From positions 1 through 64,000 of the forward strand of contig NZ_FNWU01000009.1 in assembly GCF_900108505.1 (NCBI RefSeq): a stretch of DNA of 64,000 nucleotides. Direction: 5' to 3'. Positions 29,695 through 39,708 of the stretch are shown here, piece by piece. Made by a program: the position numbers and the translations under genes. Every line of letters starts with the position of its first letter. The first letter of the stretch is position 1. Origin of the DNA: Halopenitus malekzadehii (lineage in GTDB: Archaea > Halobacteriota > Halobacteria > Halobacteriales > Haloferacaceae). Below the pieces are notes generated by a model. The model was not told where the DNA came from and ran no database searches. It saw nothing but the letters and a program-made list of their open reading frames with translations.

Positions 29695-29874
29695 CTACCA
29701 CTCCTTGCAGTCGGTACAGACCCGGTCGCCGTCGGCAAGCCATCGGCGCTTGACGACCGTGTCGCAGCGGTCGCAGGCCGCGCCGTCGGCGGACCAGATC
29801 GCGGTGGCCGTCGCCGGTTCGACCGGGGTCTCGTCGTCGGCGGCGAAGTCGTCGATCGAACGGTCCTCGGACAT
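29695..29874 (-). CDS. Small zinc-finger protein, DUF7573-like
   Basis: 59 aa. MSEDRSIDDFAADDE at the start, then CDRCDTVVKRRW and CTDCKEW: two CxxC pairs forming a zinc ribbon. Haloarchaeal family of unknown function. It begins one base after the lysS stop and is likely translated from the same transcript. The window between mutL and this gene is only six bases (convergent). Confidence 0.75.
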   Translation of the reverse strand: MSEDRSIDDFAADDETPVEPATATAIWSADGAACDRCDTVVKRRWLADGDRVCTDCKEW

Positions 29875-29875
29875 C

Positions 29876-31585
29876 TCACGCCTCCCGTCGGAGCCGGCTG
29901 ACGACGAATTCCTGCTCCAGCTCGCCGAGGAACTCCCCGAGCCGGGGGCCCTGCGTCTCGTCGAAGAAGAGCCGATAGCCGGCCTCGAAGAACGCCGCCA
30001 CCTCGAGGTCGTGGTCGCGGGCCGTCTCGTACATCCGCTCCTGGATCGCCTCGCCGGCGTGGCCCTCGGCGACGAAGTCTGCCAGGTCGTCGAGCGCAGC
30101 CGCCACGTCGTCGTCGAAGGAGACGTCGGGAAGCTCCGTCTGGAGCCGGTAGTTGTACTCGTTGTCCATTCGCTCGGCCCAGCGGCGGGCACGTTCGACC
30201 CGGTCGAGCGCGTCCTCGACCGCCCACCGTGGGGTGTCGTCGTCGAAGTGTCCCTCGTCGCGGGCCAGCTGCTCGCGGAACGCCTCGTCCTCGACCATTC
30301 CGAGCACCGCGGCGAAGGTGTACGGGAGCCGGACGCGGTCCTCGCGGACCTCCGCGACGAGGAACGGGTAGGCGCGGTCGGCGACGGCGGTCAGGTCCTC
30401 GTCGTCGACCGCGCCGAAGTACGCGCGCTCGAAGCGGTCGAAGCGCTCGACGAGCTGGTCGAGTCGTTCGAGGTCCAGGTCGCGGGCCTTCTTCGGCTCC
30501 AGCGCGAAGAAGTACCGGAGTACTTCGGGTTCGAGCAGCTCGAGGATCTCCGGGACGGTGACGATGTTCCCGGCCGAGGAGGAGAGCGCCGCCCCGTTGA
30601 GCGTGAACCACTCGTAGACCATCGGGACCGGCGGGTCGATCCCCAGGACGGTCTCGGCGATGTCGACGCCGGAGGGCCAGGAGCCCTCGGCGTGGTCCTT
30701 CCCGAACGGCTCGAAGTCGACCCCGAGCACGTCCCACTGGCCGGGCCACTCGAACCGCCAGGGGAGCTTCCCCTCCCGGAACGTCGCGGTTCCCTCGTGG
30801 CCACAGCCCTCGATCGTCGAGTCGCCGGCCTCCATATCGGTACAGACGTACTCGACCGTCTCCGCGTCGAGGTCGATCGACGTGACGGTCTCGGTCACTT
30901 TGCCGCACTCCTCGCAGACGGGGTTGAACGGAACGTATTCCTCGTCGACCTTGTCCTGGTAGGCGCCGAGGACCTCACGGGCGGTCTCGACGTTCTCGAG
31001 GATCGTCCGAACGACCGGATCGAAGGTGCCGTCGGCGTACAGCTCCGTGTTCGAGACCATCTCGACCGGCACGCCGAGCCGGTCGGCGTCAGCCGCAAGG
31101 AGGGTCGCGAAGTGGGCCGCGTACGAGTCGGCCTCGCCGAAGGGATCCGGAATGTCCGTGTAGGGCTTGCCGAGGTTTCGTCCGAGCGCGCCGGCGTCGA
31201 CCTCGCCCAGTCCGACGATCTCTCCGTCGGCGTTCGCAAGCTTTCGCGGAACCTTTCGGAGCGGATCGCGGTCGTCGGAGGTGAACACCTGACGGACCTC
31301 GTAGCCGCGGTCACGGAGGACCTCGGCGACGAAGTAGCCGCGCATAATCTCGTTGAAGTTGCCGAGGTGGGCGACTCCCGACGGCGAGACGCCGCCCTTG
31401 ATCACGATCGGTTCCGTCGGGTCCCGTTCGAGGATCTCGTCGGCGACCGTGTCGGCCCAGAAGGCGTGGCGCGTCTCGCCGCTCGGACCGTCTTCGGCGT
31501 CGGTTCCCTCGTCGGGGTCGGCCTGCTCACCGGATGTCGCGTCGGGATCGGTCCCGTCATCGCTTGCCACGTCGGGGTCGGCCAT
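29876..31585 (-). CDS. lysS: Class I lysyl-tRNA synthetase
   Basis: 569 aa. The archaeal class I type is shown by PSGVAHLGNFNEI (HIGH-like, about 68-80) and the KMSKS-like SSSAGN. Cys pairs CEEC and a later CTDMEAGDSTIEGC form zinc sites. The acidic first 35 residues are a haloarchaeal extension. It charges tRNA-Lys. Confidence 0.95.
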   Translation of the reverse strand: MADPDVASDDGTDPDATSGEQADPDEGTDAEDGPSGETRHAFWADTVADEILERDPTEPIVIKGGVSPSGVAHLGNFNEIMRGYFVAEVLRDRGYEVRQVFTSDDRDPLRKVPRKLANADGEIVGLGEVDAGALGRNLGKPYTDIPDPFGEADSYAAHFATLLAADADRLGVPVEMVSNTELYADGTFDPVVRTILENVETAREVLGAYQDKVDEEYVPFNPVCEECGKVTETVTSIDLDAETVEYVCTDMEAGDSTIEGCGHEGTATFREGKLPWRFEWPGQWDVLGVDFEPFGKDHAEGSWPSGVDIAETVLGIDPPVPMVYEWFTLNGAALSSSAGNIVTVPEILELLEPEVLRYFFALEPKKARDLDLERLDQLVERFDRFERAYFGAVDDEDLTAVADRAYPFLVAEVREDRVRLPYTFAAVLGMVEDEAFREQLARDEGHFDDDTPRWAVEDALDRVERARRWAERMDNEYNYRLQTELPDVSFDDDVAAALDDLADFVAEGHAGEAIQERMYETARDHDLEVAAFFEAGYRLFFDETQGPRLGEFLGELEQEFVVSRLRREA

Positions 31586-31588
31586 CGG

Positions 31589-32302
31589 TCACTCCCCCCA
31601 CTGCGTCGGCTCCGTGCACGCCGCCGGAACGATGTCCGTTCCGCCGTGGTCTCCCTCGAGTACCGCGTCGACGAGGACCGACGGGTCGGTTCCGTCGAGA
31701 ACGATCGACCGGAGATCCGCGCGATCGATGAGCTTCGCGGCAAGCAGGTCGACCGGCGCTGAGGCGCCGGCGTCACGGCTCATCGGCACCACGATGTCGA
31801 CGAGTTCGGTTGGCGACAGCCGGCCGAACTGCTCTGCATCGGGGTCGGCGTTCGGGTCGGCGTCGTAGACGCCGTTGGCGTTGGTTGCGTACACGAGCAG
31901 GTCGGCGTCGACCGCCTCGGCGAACTCCGCGGCGACGGCGTCGGTCGTCTGCCCCGGCATCACGCCGCCCATCACCGCGACCTCGTCGCGGCGCAGGGCG
32001 CTGACCGCCTCGTCGTAGTCCGTCGCCGGCGAGAGCGTCGCCCGCTCGCCAAGCGCCGCGATCAACAGCCGCGCGTTGAGCCGCGTGACGCCGATCCCGA
32101 GCTGGTCGAGCTGGACCTCGTTGGCGCCCAACTCGCGGGCCGCGCCGATGTACTCCCGTGCGACGCCACCGCCACCGACGACGACGCCGACGGTACATCC
32201 GGCCTCCGACAGTTCCTCGATCGCCGCCGCGTGGGCCGCCACGCGGCCCGGATCGAGATCCGGCGCGAGGACGCTCCCACCGATGGAGATGACGACATTC
32301 AT
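31589..32302 (-). CDS. pyrH: Uridylate kinase
   Basis: 237 aa amino-acid-kinase fold: VVISIGGSVLAPD, VGVVVGGGGVAREYI, GVMPGQTTDAVAAE and YATNANGVYDADPN. It is the archaeal UMP kinase and forms UDP. It lies three bases upstream of lysS, so the order pyrH-lysS-zinc protein is one operon. Confidence 0.93.
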   Translation of the reverse strand: MNVVISIGGSVLAPDLDPGRVAAHAAAIEELSEAGCTVGVVVGGGGVAREYIGAARELGANEVQLDQLGIGVTRLNARLLIAALGERATLSPATDYDEAVSALRRDEVAVMGGVMPGQTTDAVAAEFAEAVDADLLVYATNANGVYDADPNADPDAEQFGRLSPTELVDIVVPMSRDAGASAPVDLLAAKLIDRADLRSIVLDGTDPSVLVDAVLEGDHGGTDIVPAACTEPTQWGE

Positions 32303-32386
32303 TGACTCCGGGTAACCCTGTGGCGCTCTTAAGGATTATCAAGCCGGAACGAGCCCGCGTGGCGGAGTCTCGTCGATCCACCCGAG

Positions 32387-33421
32387 TCAGTTCCGTCGGA
32401 TCACCCACAGCGTCGCCACCCCGCCGACGGCGACGACGAGCCAGTAGCTGACGAGCCGGTAGAGCGTCGTCACGGCGAGCGCGTCGGTCGTCGAGAACGC
32501 GGTCAGGGCCGTCACCAGCGCGACGAGCGTTCCCTCGATCGCGGCGAGTCCGCCGGGAAGCGGCGTCGACCCGGCGATGACGGTCACCGGAACCAGGAAA
32601 CAAACGAGCAGGAGCGATAGCGGCGTTCCGACCGCGAGGGCGGCGAAGTACAGCGGTAGCGCGAACAGGACCCACCCCACGTAGGCGTAGCCGACGGCGA
32701 CCACGAGCGCACGCGGCGATCCGGCGATGCGTTCGATCGCCACCACGAGCCGGTCCAGACGGGCTTGCACCGCCTCGATCGAGACGCGGTTCGTCCGACG
32801 GGTGATCGGAGAGGCGAGGCGGACCACGGCGGCTTGTGCTCGGTCACGAAACCGCCAGATTGTCGCCGCCAGAAACGGCACCCCGACCGCGAGCACCATC
32901 AACACCGCCGCCATCGATCGGACGGCGTCGGGGAGCGTGGCGGTCGTCACCAGCAGATAGCCCAACCCGACGCCGCCGACCGTAAAGAAGGGAAGCGCAC
33001 GAATCAGGTCGCTCGTCACGACGCTGGCGAGGCTCTGTTCGTAGGTCGCCTCGGTATCACGGGCGAGCACGTACGCGATGAACGGCTCGCCGCCGGCCTG
33101 TCCCATCGGCGTCACGTAGTTCGCGAACGTCGCCGACAGGAACGTCACGACCAGGCGCCGATACGGGACGTCGATCCCGATCGTTCCCAATACGACGTGC
33201 CAGGTCTTCCCCCAGACGACCAGTCCGATGAGCGACGACGCCGCCCCCGCCAGTATCCATCGCGTCTCGGCCGCTCGGAGGCGATCGATCGTCCGGTCCC
33301 AACCGACCACCACGCCGAGCAGGTACACGAGAAGCAGCGCGAGCGCGAATCCCGCGATCGTCTTTGCCGCGGCCGACCGGTCGATCCATCCGGCACCCAC
33401 CGGCGTCTCGTCTCGGGACAC
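32387..33421 (-). CDS. Lysylphosphatidylglycerol synthase/flippase-like membrane protein (UPF0104)
   Basis: About 344 aa with around eight membrane helices. ANYVTPMGQAGGEPFIAYVL and GSTPLPGGLAAIEGTLV are typical of the AglD/YbhN (UPF0104) family. The GTG at 33421 is favoured because a TATA-like TTTATGG lies 29-35 nt upstream; GTG 33469 is in frame but sits before that box. It lies 120 bp downstream of a glycosyltransferase on the same strand, so it may handle a polar lipid or glycolipid. Confidence 0.8.
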   Translation of the reverse strand: MSRDETPVGAGWIDRSAAAKTIAGFALALLLVYLLGVVVGWDRTIDRLRAAETRWILAGAASSLIGLVVWGKTWHVVLGTIGIDVPYRRLVVTFLSATFANYVTPMGQAGGEPFIAYVLARDTEATYEQSLASVVTSDLIRALPFFTVGGVGLGYLLVTTATLPDAVRSMAAVLMVLAVGVPFLAATIWRFRDRAQAAVVRLASPITRRTNRVSIEAVQARLDRLVVAIERIAGSPRALVVAVGYAYVGWVLFALPLYFAALAVGTPLSLLLVCFLVPVTVIAGSTPLPGGLAAIEGTLVALVTALTAFSTTDALAVTTLYRLVSYWLVVAVGGVATLWVIRRN

Positions 33422-33449
33422 GGTTCGTCCGCCCGGAGGACCACCGGAG

Positions 33450-33456
33450 CCATAAA
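33450..33456 (-). promoter_or_regulatory. TATA-like box for the UPF0104 gene
   Basis: TTTATGG on the minus strand, 29-35 nt before GTG 33421; it argues for the shorter start. Confidence 0.4.
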
Positions 33457-33540
33457 CCCCGCCGTCCACGGCCGGTCCGTTCCCGAGGTCATCCGTCCGT
33501 GTGGTCGGTCACGCAACCGAGGTCATCCGCACACGACCGG

Positions 33541-34821
33541 TCACGTCCCGGTTTTCGTCACCTGGTACCACTCTCCCTCCCAGGTGAGGAGGTACTCGAG
33601 GGCACATTTGACCGTGAGCACCCCGTGCCCGAGGTAGACGAGCGGCGCGAGTGCGATCGTCCAGGACGGCGGCCCGACCCGGCCGTCGAGGAGGTCACGG
33701 AGCCAGACGCCGCCGATCGTCGCGATGATGGCCGCGAACGGCACGACGACCGCGCTGGCGTCGAGGACCAACAGGAACAGGACGTGGGCAGCGAGCACGA
33801 GGAGGGCGCCGCCGGCGAGCACGGAGCCGACCGCACGGCCGACGGTGACCAGATCGACGAGCCCCGGCCGTCCGCGCAACGCCTCCCGAATGCGGAGGTG
33901 TGACACCTGAACGTGCCCGATACGCCACCGCTTTCGCTGTCCCCACAGGTCGGCGAGCGTGTGGGGTGCCTCCATCGAGCTGGTACAGCGCCGGTTCTGG
34001 GTCACCGTCAGGTCCGCCTTGTAACACTGGTGGGAGAAGTAGAGGTCCTCGGTCAGGACGTCCGCATAGCCCCCGACCGCCGCAAGCGCCTCGCGAGTGA
34101 CGCCCGTCGCCGAGCTTTGACACTGCGTGAAGCCGACGAAATCGCCGACCCGGTAGCCGGCCTGGACGACCACGCGCTCGCTGTAGGCGAGCGTCTCGAC
34201 CGGTCCCGTGGGACGCGGCACGCGGCGTCCCTGGAACACGTCCGTCTCCCCGAGCAGCTCCCCCATCGCCGTCGGGACGAACGTCGGTTCGGCGCGTTCG
34301 TCCGCGTCGAAGATGACGAAGTGGTCGGCCGGACTCCACGCCACGGCGTTGTTGATCGCGGTCGCCTTCGAGCCGGGATCGTCGTTGACCAGGACCTCGA
34401 CGGGGTCGTAGGTCGTCGCCAGCTCCGCAGCGCGGTCGTGGGTTCGCTCGTCGTCCGGCTCGACGACGATCACGACCCGGAGCGGGTCATAGTCGTTTAC
34501 CAGCAGGCTCGTCACGCTCGCGTCCAGGACGTCGGCGTCGCGGTAGGCCGGGACGATCGCCTGGACGGGCGGCCCCGTCCGGACGCGTTCGGTCTCGTCG
34601 TCACGCCAGACGTCGTATCCCAACAGGGCCCCGGTGACGGCGACCACGACGCTGAACGTGCCGACCGAGAGGGCACCCTGGAGGAACTGGATGCGAAGAA
34701 ACAGCGGTGCGATCACCACGGTCCACACGTCGAGGCTCGTGAGAAAGCCAACGACGAGCAGCCCGAGGATCGCGAGCACCGTCCCCGCTCGTTCCATTAC
34801 GCGTCGACCTAGCCGGTTCAT
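33541..34821 (-). CDS. Membrane glycosyltransferase, family 2
   Basis: 426 aa. Two N-terminal helices, then a GT-A domain with PVQAIVPAYRDADVL, DDPGSKATAINNAV, VIFDADERAEP (DxD), TEDLYFSHQ and QRKRWRIGHVQ (Q/R-x-x-R-W). C-terminal helices follow. It resembles processive or lipid-linked sugar transferases (cellulose-synthase-like). Acceptor unknown. ATG 34821 or 34797. Confidence 0.85.
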   Translation of the reverse strand: MNRLGRRVMERAGTVLAILGLLVVGFLTSLDVWTVVIAPLFLRIQFLQGALSVGTFSVVVAVTGALLGYDVWRDDETERVRTGPPVQAIVPAYRDADVLDASVTSLLVNDYDPLRVVIVVEPDDERTHDRAAELATTYDPVEVLVNDDPGSKATAINNAVAWSPADHFVIFDADERAEPTFVPTAMGELLGETDVFQGRRVPRPTGPVETLAYSERVVVQAGYRVGDFVGFTQCQSSATGVTREALAAVGGYADVLTEDLYFSHQCYKADLTVTQNRRCTSSMEAPHTLADLWGQRKRWRIGHVQVSHLRIREALRGRPGLVDLVTVGRAVGSVLAGGALLVLAAHVLFLLVLDASAVVVPFAAIIATIGGVWLRDLLDGRVGPPSWTIALAPLVYLGHGVLTVKCALEYLLTWEGEWYQVTKTGT

Positions 34822-34970
34822 AGCCGGGATATGGGTCCGTTTCGGTACTTAAACCTGTGGCTCCGCTCCGTCGAACGGTATGGTGATCCGAAACACGGTT
34901 GACTCGGAGACATCCCGTTCGGTCACCGATACGGGAAAGCCCTAAGCCGCTGTATCGCTCCGGTTCGGAT

Positions 34971-35843
34971 ATGCAACCGATCGCCGTTCTCGGCCCCGAC
35001 GCCGGTTCACTGGCGACGCGTCTGAGCGACCGACTCGACGGCCGCGTCGTTCGGATCGACAGCGTCGACGACATCGATCCGGGGAGTGAGGATGACTCGG
35101 GTGGAAACGGGTCCCCCGGTGACGATTCAGACGGAGCCGACTCGAACGCAGCTGTCACGGTTCGGTTCACCGCCGATGGCGACTGGGCCGCGGCCGGTGA
35201 GGGAGCCGACCTCACCGCCCTGCTCGACCGATACGCGCCCGCATACGACTACGCGGTTCTCACCGGCGAGACGCGCCTCCGCGTGCCCACTGTACTTCTC
35301 GGTGATGCCGGTGATGCCAGTGATGCTGACGCTGATCGCGATCCGACGACCGTCCCCGGAGACGTGATCGCGACCGCCTCGTCCTCGGATGCGATCGACG
35401 TCGAGGAGCTGCTCGGCGCGCTCGAATCCGCCGAGCCCTGGGTCACGCTCGAAGAACTGATCGATCGCGCGACGGCCGATCCGGCGGCAGACCGATCAGG
35501 GGCGATCGCGTCGTTCACGGGACGCGTTCGGGCCAAGGACGCGCCGGATGACGACCGCACACAGCAGCTGGCCTTCGAGGCGTACGAGGGCGTCGCCGCC
35601 GACCGGATGGACACGATCGCCGACGAACTCGAGGAGCGTGACGGGGTGTTCCGGGTCCTAATGCACCACCGAACCGGAGTGATCCCGGACGGCGAGGACA
35701 TCGTGTTCGTCGTCGTCCTCGCCGGTCACCGCGAGGAGGCGTTCCGGACCGTCGCCGACGGCATCGACCGGCTGAAGGAGGAGGTCCCGATCTTCAAAAA
35801 GGAGACCACCGAGAGCGAGCAGTTCTGGGTCCACGAGCGGTAG
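34971..35843 (+). CDS. moaE: Molybdopterin synthase large subunit (MoaE) with degenerate MobB-like N-terminus
   Basis: 290 aa. The C-terminal part (about 160-290) is MoaE: GAIASFTGRVRAKD, LAFEAYEGVAADRM, HRTGVIPDGEDIVFVVV, VPIFKKET and EQFWVHE. It transfers sulfur to precursor Z with MoaD to form molybdopterin. In relatives the N-terminus is a MobB-like P-loop domain; here it starts MQPIAVLGPDAGSLATRL, with no Gly-Lys-Ser/Thr loop, and contains an Asp/Ser-rich insert. The nucleotide-binding half is probably inactive. Confidence 0.88.
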   Translation: MQPIAVLGPDAGSLATRLSDRLDGRVVRIDSVDDIDPGSEDDSGGNGSPGDDSDGADSNAAVTVRFTADGDWAAAGEGADLTALLDRYAPAYDYAVLTGETRLRVPTVLLGDAGDASDADADRDPTTVPGDVIATASSSDAIDVEELLGALESAEPWVTLEELIDRATADPAADRSGAIASFTGRVRAKDAPDDDRTQQLAFEAYEGVAADRMDTIADELEERDGVFRVLMHHRTGVIPDGEDIVFVVVLAGHREEAFRTVADGIDRLKEEVPIFKKETTESEQFWVHER

Positions 35844-35909
35844 CGGTTCCACCGACGTGCCGGCGCGTTAGTAACTACTTTACCTACTGGGGTCTCACCC
35901 ACGAACGGT

Positions 35910-36335
35910 ATGAGTCAGTCGCACAATCGGGGCCTCATCGAGGACTTCGGCCGATGGCGGGAGTTCCGCGCGGGGATGTGGGCCTGGATCTTCCACAAGT
36001 TCACCGGCTGGGTGCTTGTGGGGTATCTGTTCACCCACATTGCCGTGTTGAGCACCGCGATCCCGGCCTCCGGCCAGGAGACGGCGGTTCTGCAGGCGGG
36101 TGACGACGTCTACACGCAGACGATCGTCACCCTCGAAGAGCTGCTTCTCGTCCGGATCCTCGAGGTCGGGCTCCTTGCAGTGGCCGTGTTCCACATCCTC
36201 AACGGAACCCGGCTGCTGTTCATCGATCTCGGCGTCGGATTGGAATCGCAGGACAAGAGCTTCTACGCGTCGTTGATCCTGACGGGCCTCATCACGGTCG
36301 CGTCGGTGCCGACGTTCCTCGCGGGGGCGTTCTGA
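35910..36335 (+). CDS. sdhC: Succinate dehydrogenase cytochrome b subunit
   Basis: 141 aa with three helices. [20 protein letters not shown] and [18 protein letters not shown] carry the histidines expected for heme b. It is a membrane anchor of complex II, first gene of sdhCDBA. CTTTACC at 35878-35884 is a candidate TATA about 27 nt before the ATG. Confidence 0.93.
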   Translation: MSQSHNRGLIEDFGRWREFRAGMWAWIFHKFTGWVLVGYLFTHIAVLSTAIPASGQETAVLQAGDDVYTQTIVTLEELLLVRILEVGLLAVAVFHILNGTRLLFIDLGVGLESQDKSFYASLILTGLITVASVPTFLAGAF

Positions 36336-36336
36336 G

Positions 36337-36708
36337 ATGGCTGAACGCTACTCCTCGTTCACCCCCGGCGGAACGATGTGGCTGCTCCAGCGGATCACGG
36401 CCGCCTTCCTCATCGTCGTGTTGGCGTTCCACTTCTTCCTTCTTCACTTCGTCAACCACGCCGACGAGGTGTCCTTCATCGTGAGCGCCGCGCGGATGGA
36501 GACGTTGAGTTACTACTCGCTGATGATCCTCTTTCTCGTGACCGCCACGTTCCACGGCGTGAACGGGGTCTACAACGCATTGATCAACCAGGGACTGACC
36601 GGTCGGAAGAAACAGGCAGTCAAGACCACGCTGATCGTCGCCAGCGTCGTCCTGATCGTGCAGGGCGTCCGGACGGCGAACGCCTGGGCCGGCGGGGTCC
36701 CGCTGTGA
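36337..36708 (+). CDS. sdhD: Succinate dehydrogenase membrane anchor subunit
   Basis: 123 aa, three helices (LQRITAAFLIVVLAFHFFLL, LMILFLVTATFHGVNGVYN, TTLIVASVVLIVQGV). Starts one base after the sdhC stop. Second anchor of complex II. Confidence 0.92.
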   Translation: MAERYSSFTPGGTMWLLQRITAAFLIVVLAFHFFLLHFVNHADEVSFIVSAARMETLSYYSLMILFLVTATFHGVNGVYNALINQGLTGRKKQAVKTTLIVASVVLIVQGVRTANAWAGGVPL

Positions 36709-36718
36709 GGTGCTGAAT

Positions 36719-37609
36719 ATGAGCACGCAAGTTCCACAACAGACCGACGAGACGGACGCAGAGACCGAACCGGACGCCGCCGAGGAGCCCTCGAAGGGCG
36801 ATCTCCGACGCGAGAAGAAGGCGGAACGCGCCGCCGAGCGCGAACGCGAGGCTGAGGCGGCCGAGAACGCGGCGGCCGGCGGGAACACGCGCGAGCTGAA
36901 GGTGTTCCGGTTCGACCCCGAAATCGAGGGGAAACAGGAGCCCCGGTTCGACGAGTTCCACGTTCCCTTCGAGAAGGGGATGACGGTGCTGGACGCGCTC
37001 ATCTACGCGCGCGACACCTACGACTCCTCGCTGACCTTCCGGCACTCCTGCCGGCAGGCCGTCTGCGGCTCCGACGCGATGTTCGTGAACGGCCAACAGC
37101 GACTGGCGTGTAAGACCCAGTTGTCCGAGCTGTCGGAGCCGGTTCGGGTCGAACCGCTACCCCACGCCGACGTCCGGAAGGACCTCGTCGTGGATATGGA
37201 GCATTTCTACGACCAGATGGACGCCGTCGAGCCGTTCTTCGACGCCGACGAGCTGCCCGAGGACGAACTGGCGGAGCAGCGTCAGTCCCGGCAGAACCGC
37301 GAGAAGGTGAAGATGTCCACGCGATGCATCTGGTGTGGCGCCTGTATGTCCTCGTGTAACATCGCCGCCGGCGACAACCAGTATCTCGGCCCCGCGGCGC
37401 TCAACAAGGCCTATCGCTTCGCGATGGACGATCGGGAGGGCGAGGCGCGCAAGCAGGAACGACTCGAGATCATCGAGCAGGAGCACGGCGTCTGGCGGTG
37501 TCAGACCCAGTTCTCCTGTACCGAGGTCTGTCCGAAGGACATCCCGCTCACCGAACACATCCAGGAACTGAAACGGGAAGCGGTCAAGAACAACCTGAAG
37601 TTTTGGTGA
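36719..37609 (+). CDS. sdhB: Succinate dehydrogenase iron-sulfur subunit
   Basis: 296 aa. The first 55 residues are an acidic/charged extension (KGDLRREKKAERAAERERE). The [2Fe-2S] site reads CRQAVCGSD with Asp as in E. coli SdhB; the second part has CIWCGACMSSCN and CQTQFSCTEVCPKD for [4Fe-4S] and [3Fe-4S]. ATG 36719 is preferred over an in-frame GTG at 36710 since it matches relatives. Confidence 0.95.
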   Translation: MSTQVPQQTDETDAETEPDAAEEPSKGDLRREKKAERAAEREREAEAAENAAAGGNTRELKVFRFDPEIEGKQEPRFDEFHVPFEKGMTVLDALIYARDTYDSSLTFRHSCRQAVCGSDAMFVNGQQRLACKTQLSELSEPVRVEPLPHADVRKDLVVDMEHFYDQMDAVEPFFDADELPEDELAEQRQSRQNREKVKMSTRCIWCGACMSSCNIAAGDNQYLGPAALNKAYRFAMDDREGEARKQERLEIIEQEHGVWRCQTQFSCTEVCPKDIPLTEHIQELKREAVKNNLKFW

Positions 37610-37638
37610 GCACCCGGCTTCGAACACAGCACAACACA

Positions 37639-39498
37639 ATGGCATCCAACACAACCTACGAACACGACGTGATCGTGGTCGGCGCGGGCGGTGCCGGGCT
37701 CAGAGCGGCCATCGCGGCCCAGGAGGCCGGCGCCGACGTGGCGATCGTCTCGAAACTCCACCCGGTCCGGTCACACACCGGCGCCGCGGAGGGCGGCATC
37801 AACGCCGCGATCCGCGACGGCGACTCCTGGGAGGACCACGCCTACGACACTATGAAGGGGTCGGACTACCTCGGCGACGCGCCTGCGATCGAGGCGCTCT
37901 GTCGGGAGAGTCCCAAGGAGACGATCCAGCTCGAACACTGGGGAATGGCCTTCTCCCGCGAGGAGGACGGCACCGTCTCCCAGCGGCCGTTCGGCGGGCT
38001 CTCGTTCCCGCGGACCACCTACGCCGGCGCGGAGACCGGCCACCAGCTGCTGCATACGATGTACGAGCAGGTGGTCAAACGCGGCATCGAGGTCTACGAC
38101 GAGTGGCACGTGATGAACCTCGCGGTCACCGACGAGGAGGACCCGACCGAGCGGTCCTGCCACGGCGTCGTCGGCTACGAGATCCGCTCCGGCGAGATCG
38201 CCGGCTTCCGTGCCCGTGACGGCGTCATCCTCGCGACCGGCGGGATGGGGCAGGTCTTCGATCACACGACGAACGCGGTCGCCAACACCGGTGACGGCGT
38301 CGCGATGGCCTACCGCGCCGGGGTCCCGATGGAGGACATGGAGTTCATCCAGTTCCACCCGACGACGCTCCCCTCGACCGGCGTGCTCATCTCCGAGGGC
38401 GTTCGCGGCGAGGGCGGGATCCTCTACAACGACGAGGGCGAGCGATTCATGTTCGAACACGGCTACGCCAACAACGACGGCGAGCTGGCGAGCCGCGACG
38501 TCGTCGCCCGCGCCGAGCTGACCGAGGTCAACGAGGGGCGCGGCATCGAGGACGAGTACGTCCACCTCGATATGCGTCACCTCGGGGAAGACCGGATCCT
38601 CGACCGCCTCGAGAACATCCTCCACCTCGCGGAGGACTTCGAGGGCGTCGACGGCCTCGATGAGCCGATGCCGGTCAAGCCCGGCCAGCACTACGCGATG
38701 GGCGGCATCGAGACGAACGAGTACGGCCGGACCTGCGTCGACGGGCTCTATGCGGTCGGCGAGTGTGCGTGTGCCTCGGTCCACGGCGCGAACCGCCTCG
38801 GCGGGAACGCGCTGCCGGAGCTCATCGTCTTCGGGAAGCTCGCCGGACGCCACGCGGCGGGTGAGGAGTTCGACGAGCCCGAGATCGAGACGGGAAAGCG
38901 CGGCGAGTACGAGGACGCCGACTTCGAGTCGCCGGTGACGCTCGGCGAGCGTGCGGGCGACGACGCCGGAACGGCCGCCGACGCGGCGGCGGACGGCGGC
39001 GAGGCGGTCGCCAACCCGGACGCCGTGCTCGACGTCGCCGTCGACCGGGAGATCGATCGCGTCGAGGAGCTGCTTGCGACCGACGGCGTCAACCACGCGG
39101 AGATACGGTCGACGGTTCAGGAGACGATGACTGCGAACGTGAACGTCTTCCGCGAGGAGGAAGGCCTGACGGAGGCGCTTTCGGACCTTCGGGAGGCACG
39201 CGACCGCTACACCGACGTTGGCGTCTCGGACCCCTCCCGGACGTTCAACACCGATCTGCTTCACACCCTGGAGACGCAGAACATCCTCGACATCGCCGAG
39301 GCGCTGACGATGGGCGCGCTCGCACGCAACGAGTTCCGCGGCGCCCACTGGCGCAAGGAGAACCAGATTCGTGACGACGAGAACTGGCTCAAGCACACGC
39401 TCATCTCCTGGAACGATGGCGACCCGGACCTCTGGTACCGTTCGGTCATCCTCGAAGGGGAGAACAAACGCTACGAGCCGAAGATTCGGTCGTACTGA
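37639..39498 (+). CDS. sdhA: Succinate dehydrogenase flavoprotein subunit
   Basis: 619 aa. FAD-binding VVGAGGAGLRAAIAA, the covalent-FAD region RSHTGAAEGGIN, the active-site IQFHPTTLPSTG and GANRLGGNALPEL. It oxidises succinate to fumarate on the cytoplasmic face of complex II. An acidic Ala/Asp-rich insert of about 30 residues interrupts the C-terminal domain (about 435-465). Confidence 0.95.
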   Translation: MASNTTYEHDVIVVGAGGAGLRAAIAAQEAGADVAIVSKLHPVRSHTGAAEGGINAAIRDGDSWEDHAYDTMKGSDYLGDAPAIEALCRESPKETIQLEHWGMAFSREEDGTVSQRPFGGLSFPRTTYAGAETGHQLLHTMYEQVVKRGIEVYDEWHVMNLAVTDEEDPTERSCHGVVGYEIRSGEIAGFRARDGVILATGGMGQVFDHTTNAVANTGDGVAMAYRAGVPMEDMEFIQFHPTTLPSTGVLISEGVRGEGGILYNDEGERFMFEHGYANNDGELASRDVVARAELTEVNEGRGIEDEYVHLDMRHLGEDRILDRLENILHLAEDFEGVDGLDEPMPVKPGQHYAMGGIETNEYGRTCVDGLYAVGECACASVHGANRLGGNALPELIVFGKLAGRHAAGEEFDEPEIETGKRGEYEDADFESPVTLGERAGDDAGTAADAAADGGEAVANPDAVLDVAVDREIDRVEELLATDGVNHAEIRSTVQETMTANVNVFREEEGLTEALSDLREARDRYTDVGVSDPSRTFNTDLLHTLETQNILDIAEALTMGALARNEFRGAHWRKENQIRDDENWLKHTLISWNDGDPDLWYRSVILEGENKRYEPKIRSY

Positions 39499-39708
39499 GA
39501 CCGACCGCAACGCAGACGGTAGATCACCCGCGAGATACCGTGTGGGGCACTCACACGACACATACGACGTCGGTCGAAGCCTGAGCCATCGATCGACGCG
39601 ATATCCGTCCAGTCGGTACGGTTCGGATCGGCCGATTCCGCGTAAGGCCGCCGTTTTGGTGCGTTTCTCGCCCCGTATCGGCTTTTTCGACGATCGTTGA
39701 ATGGGGGA

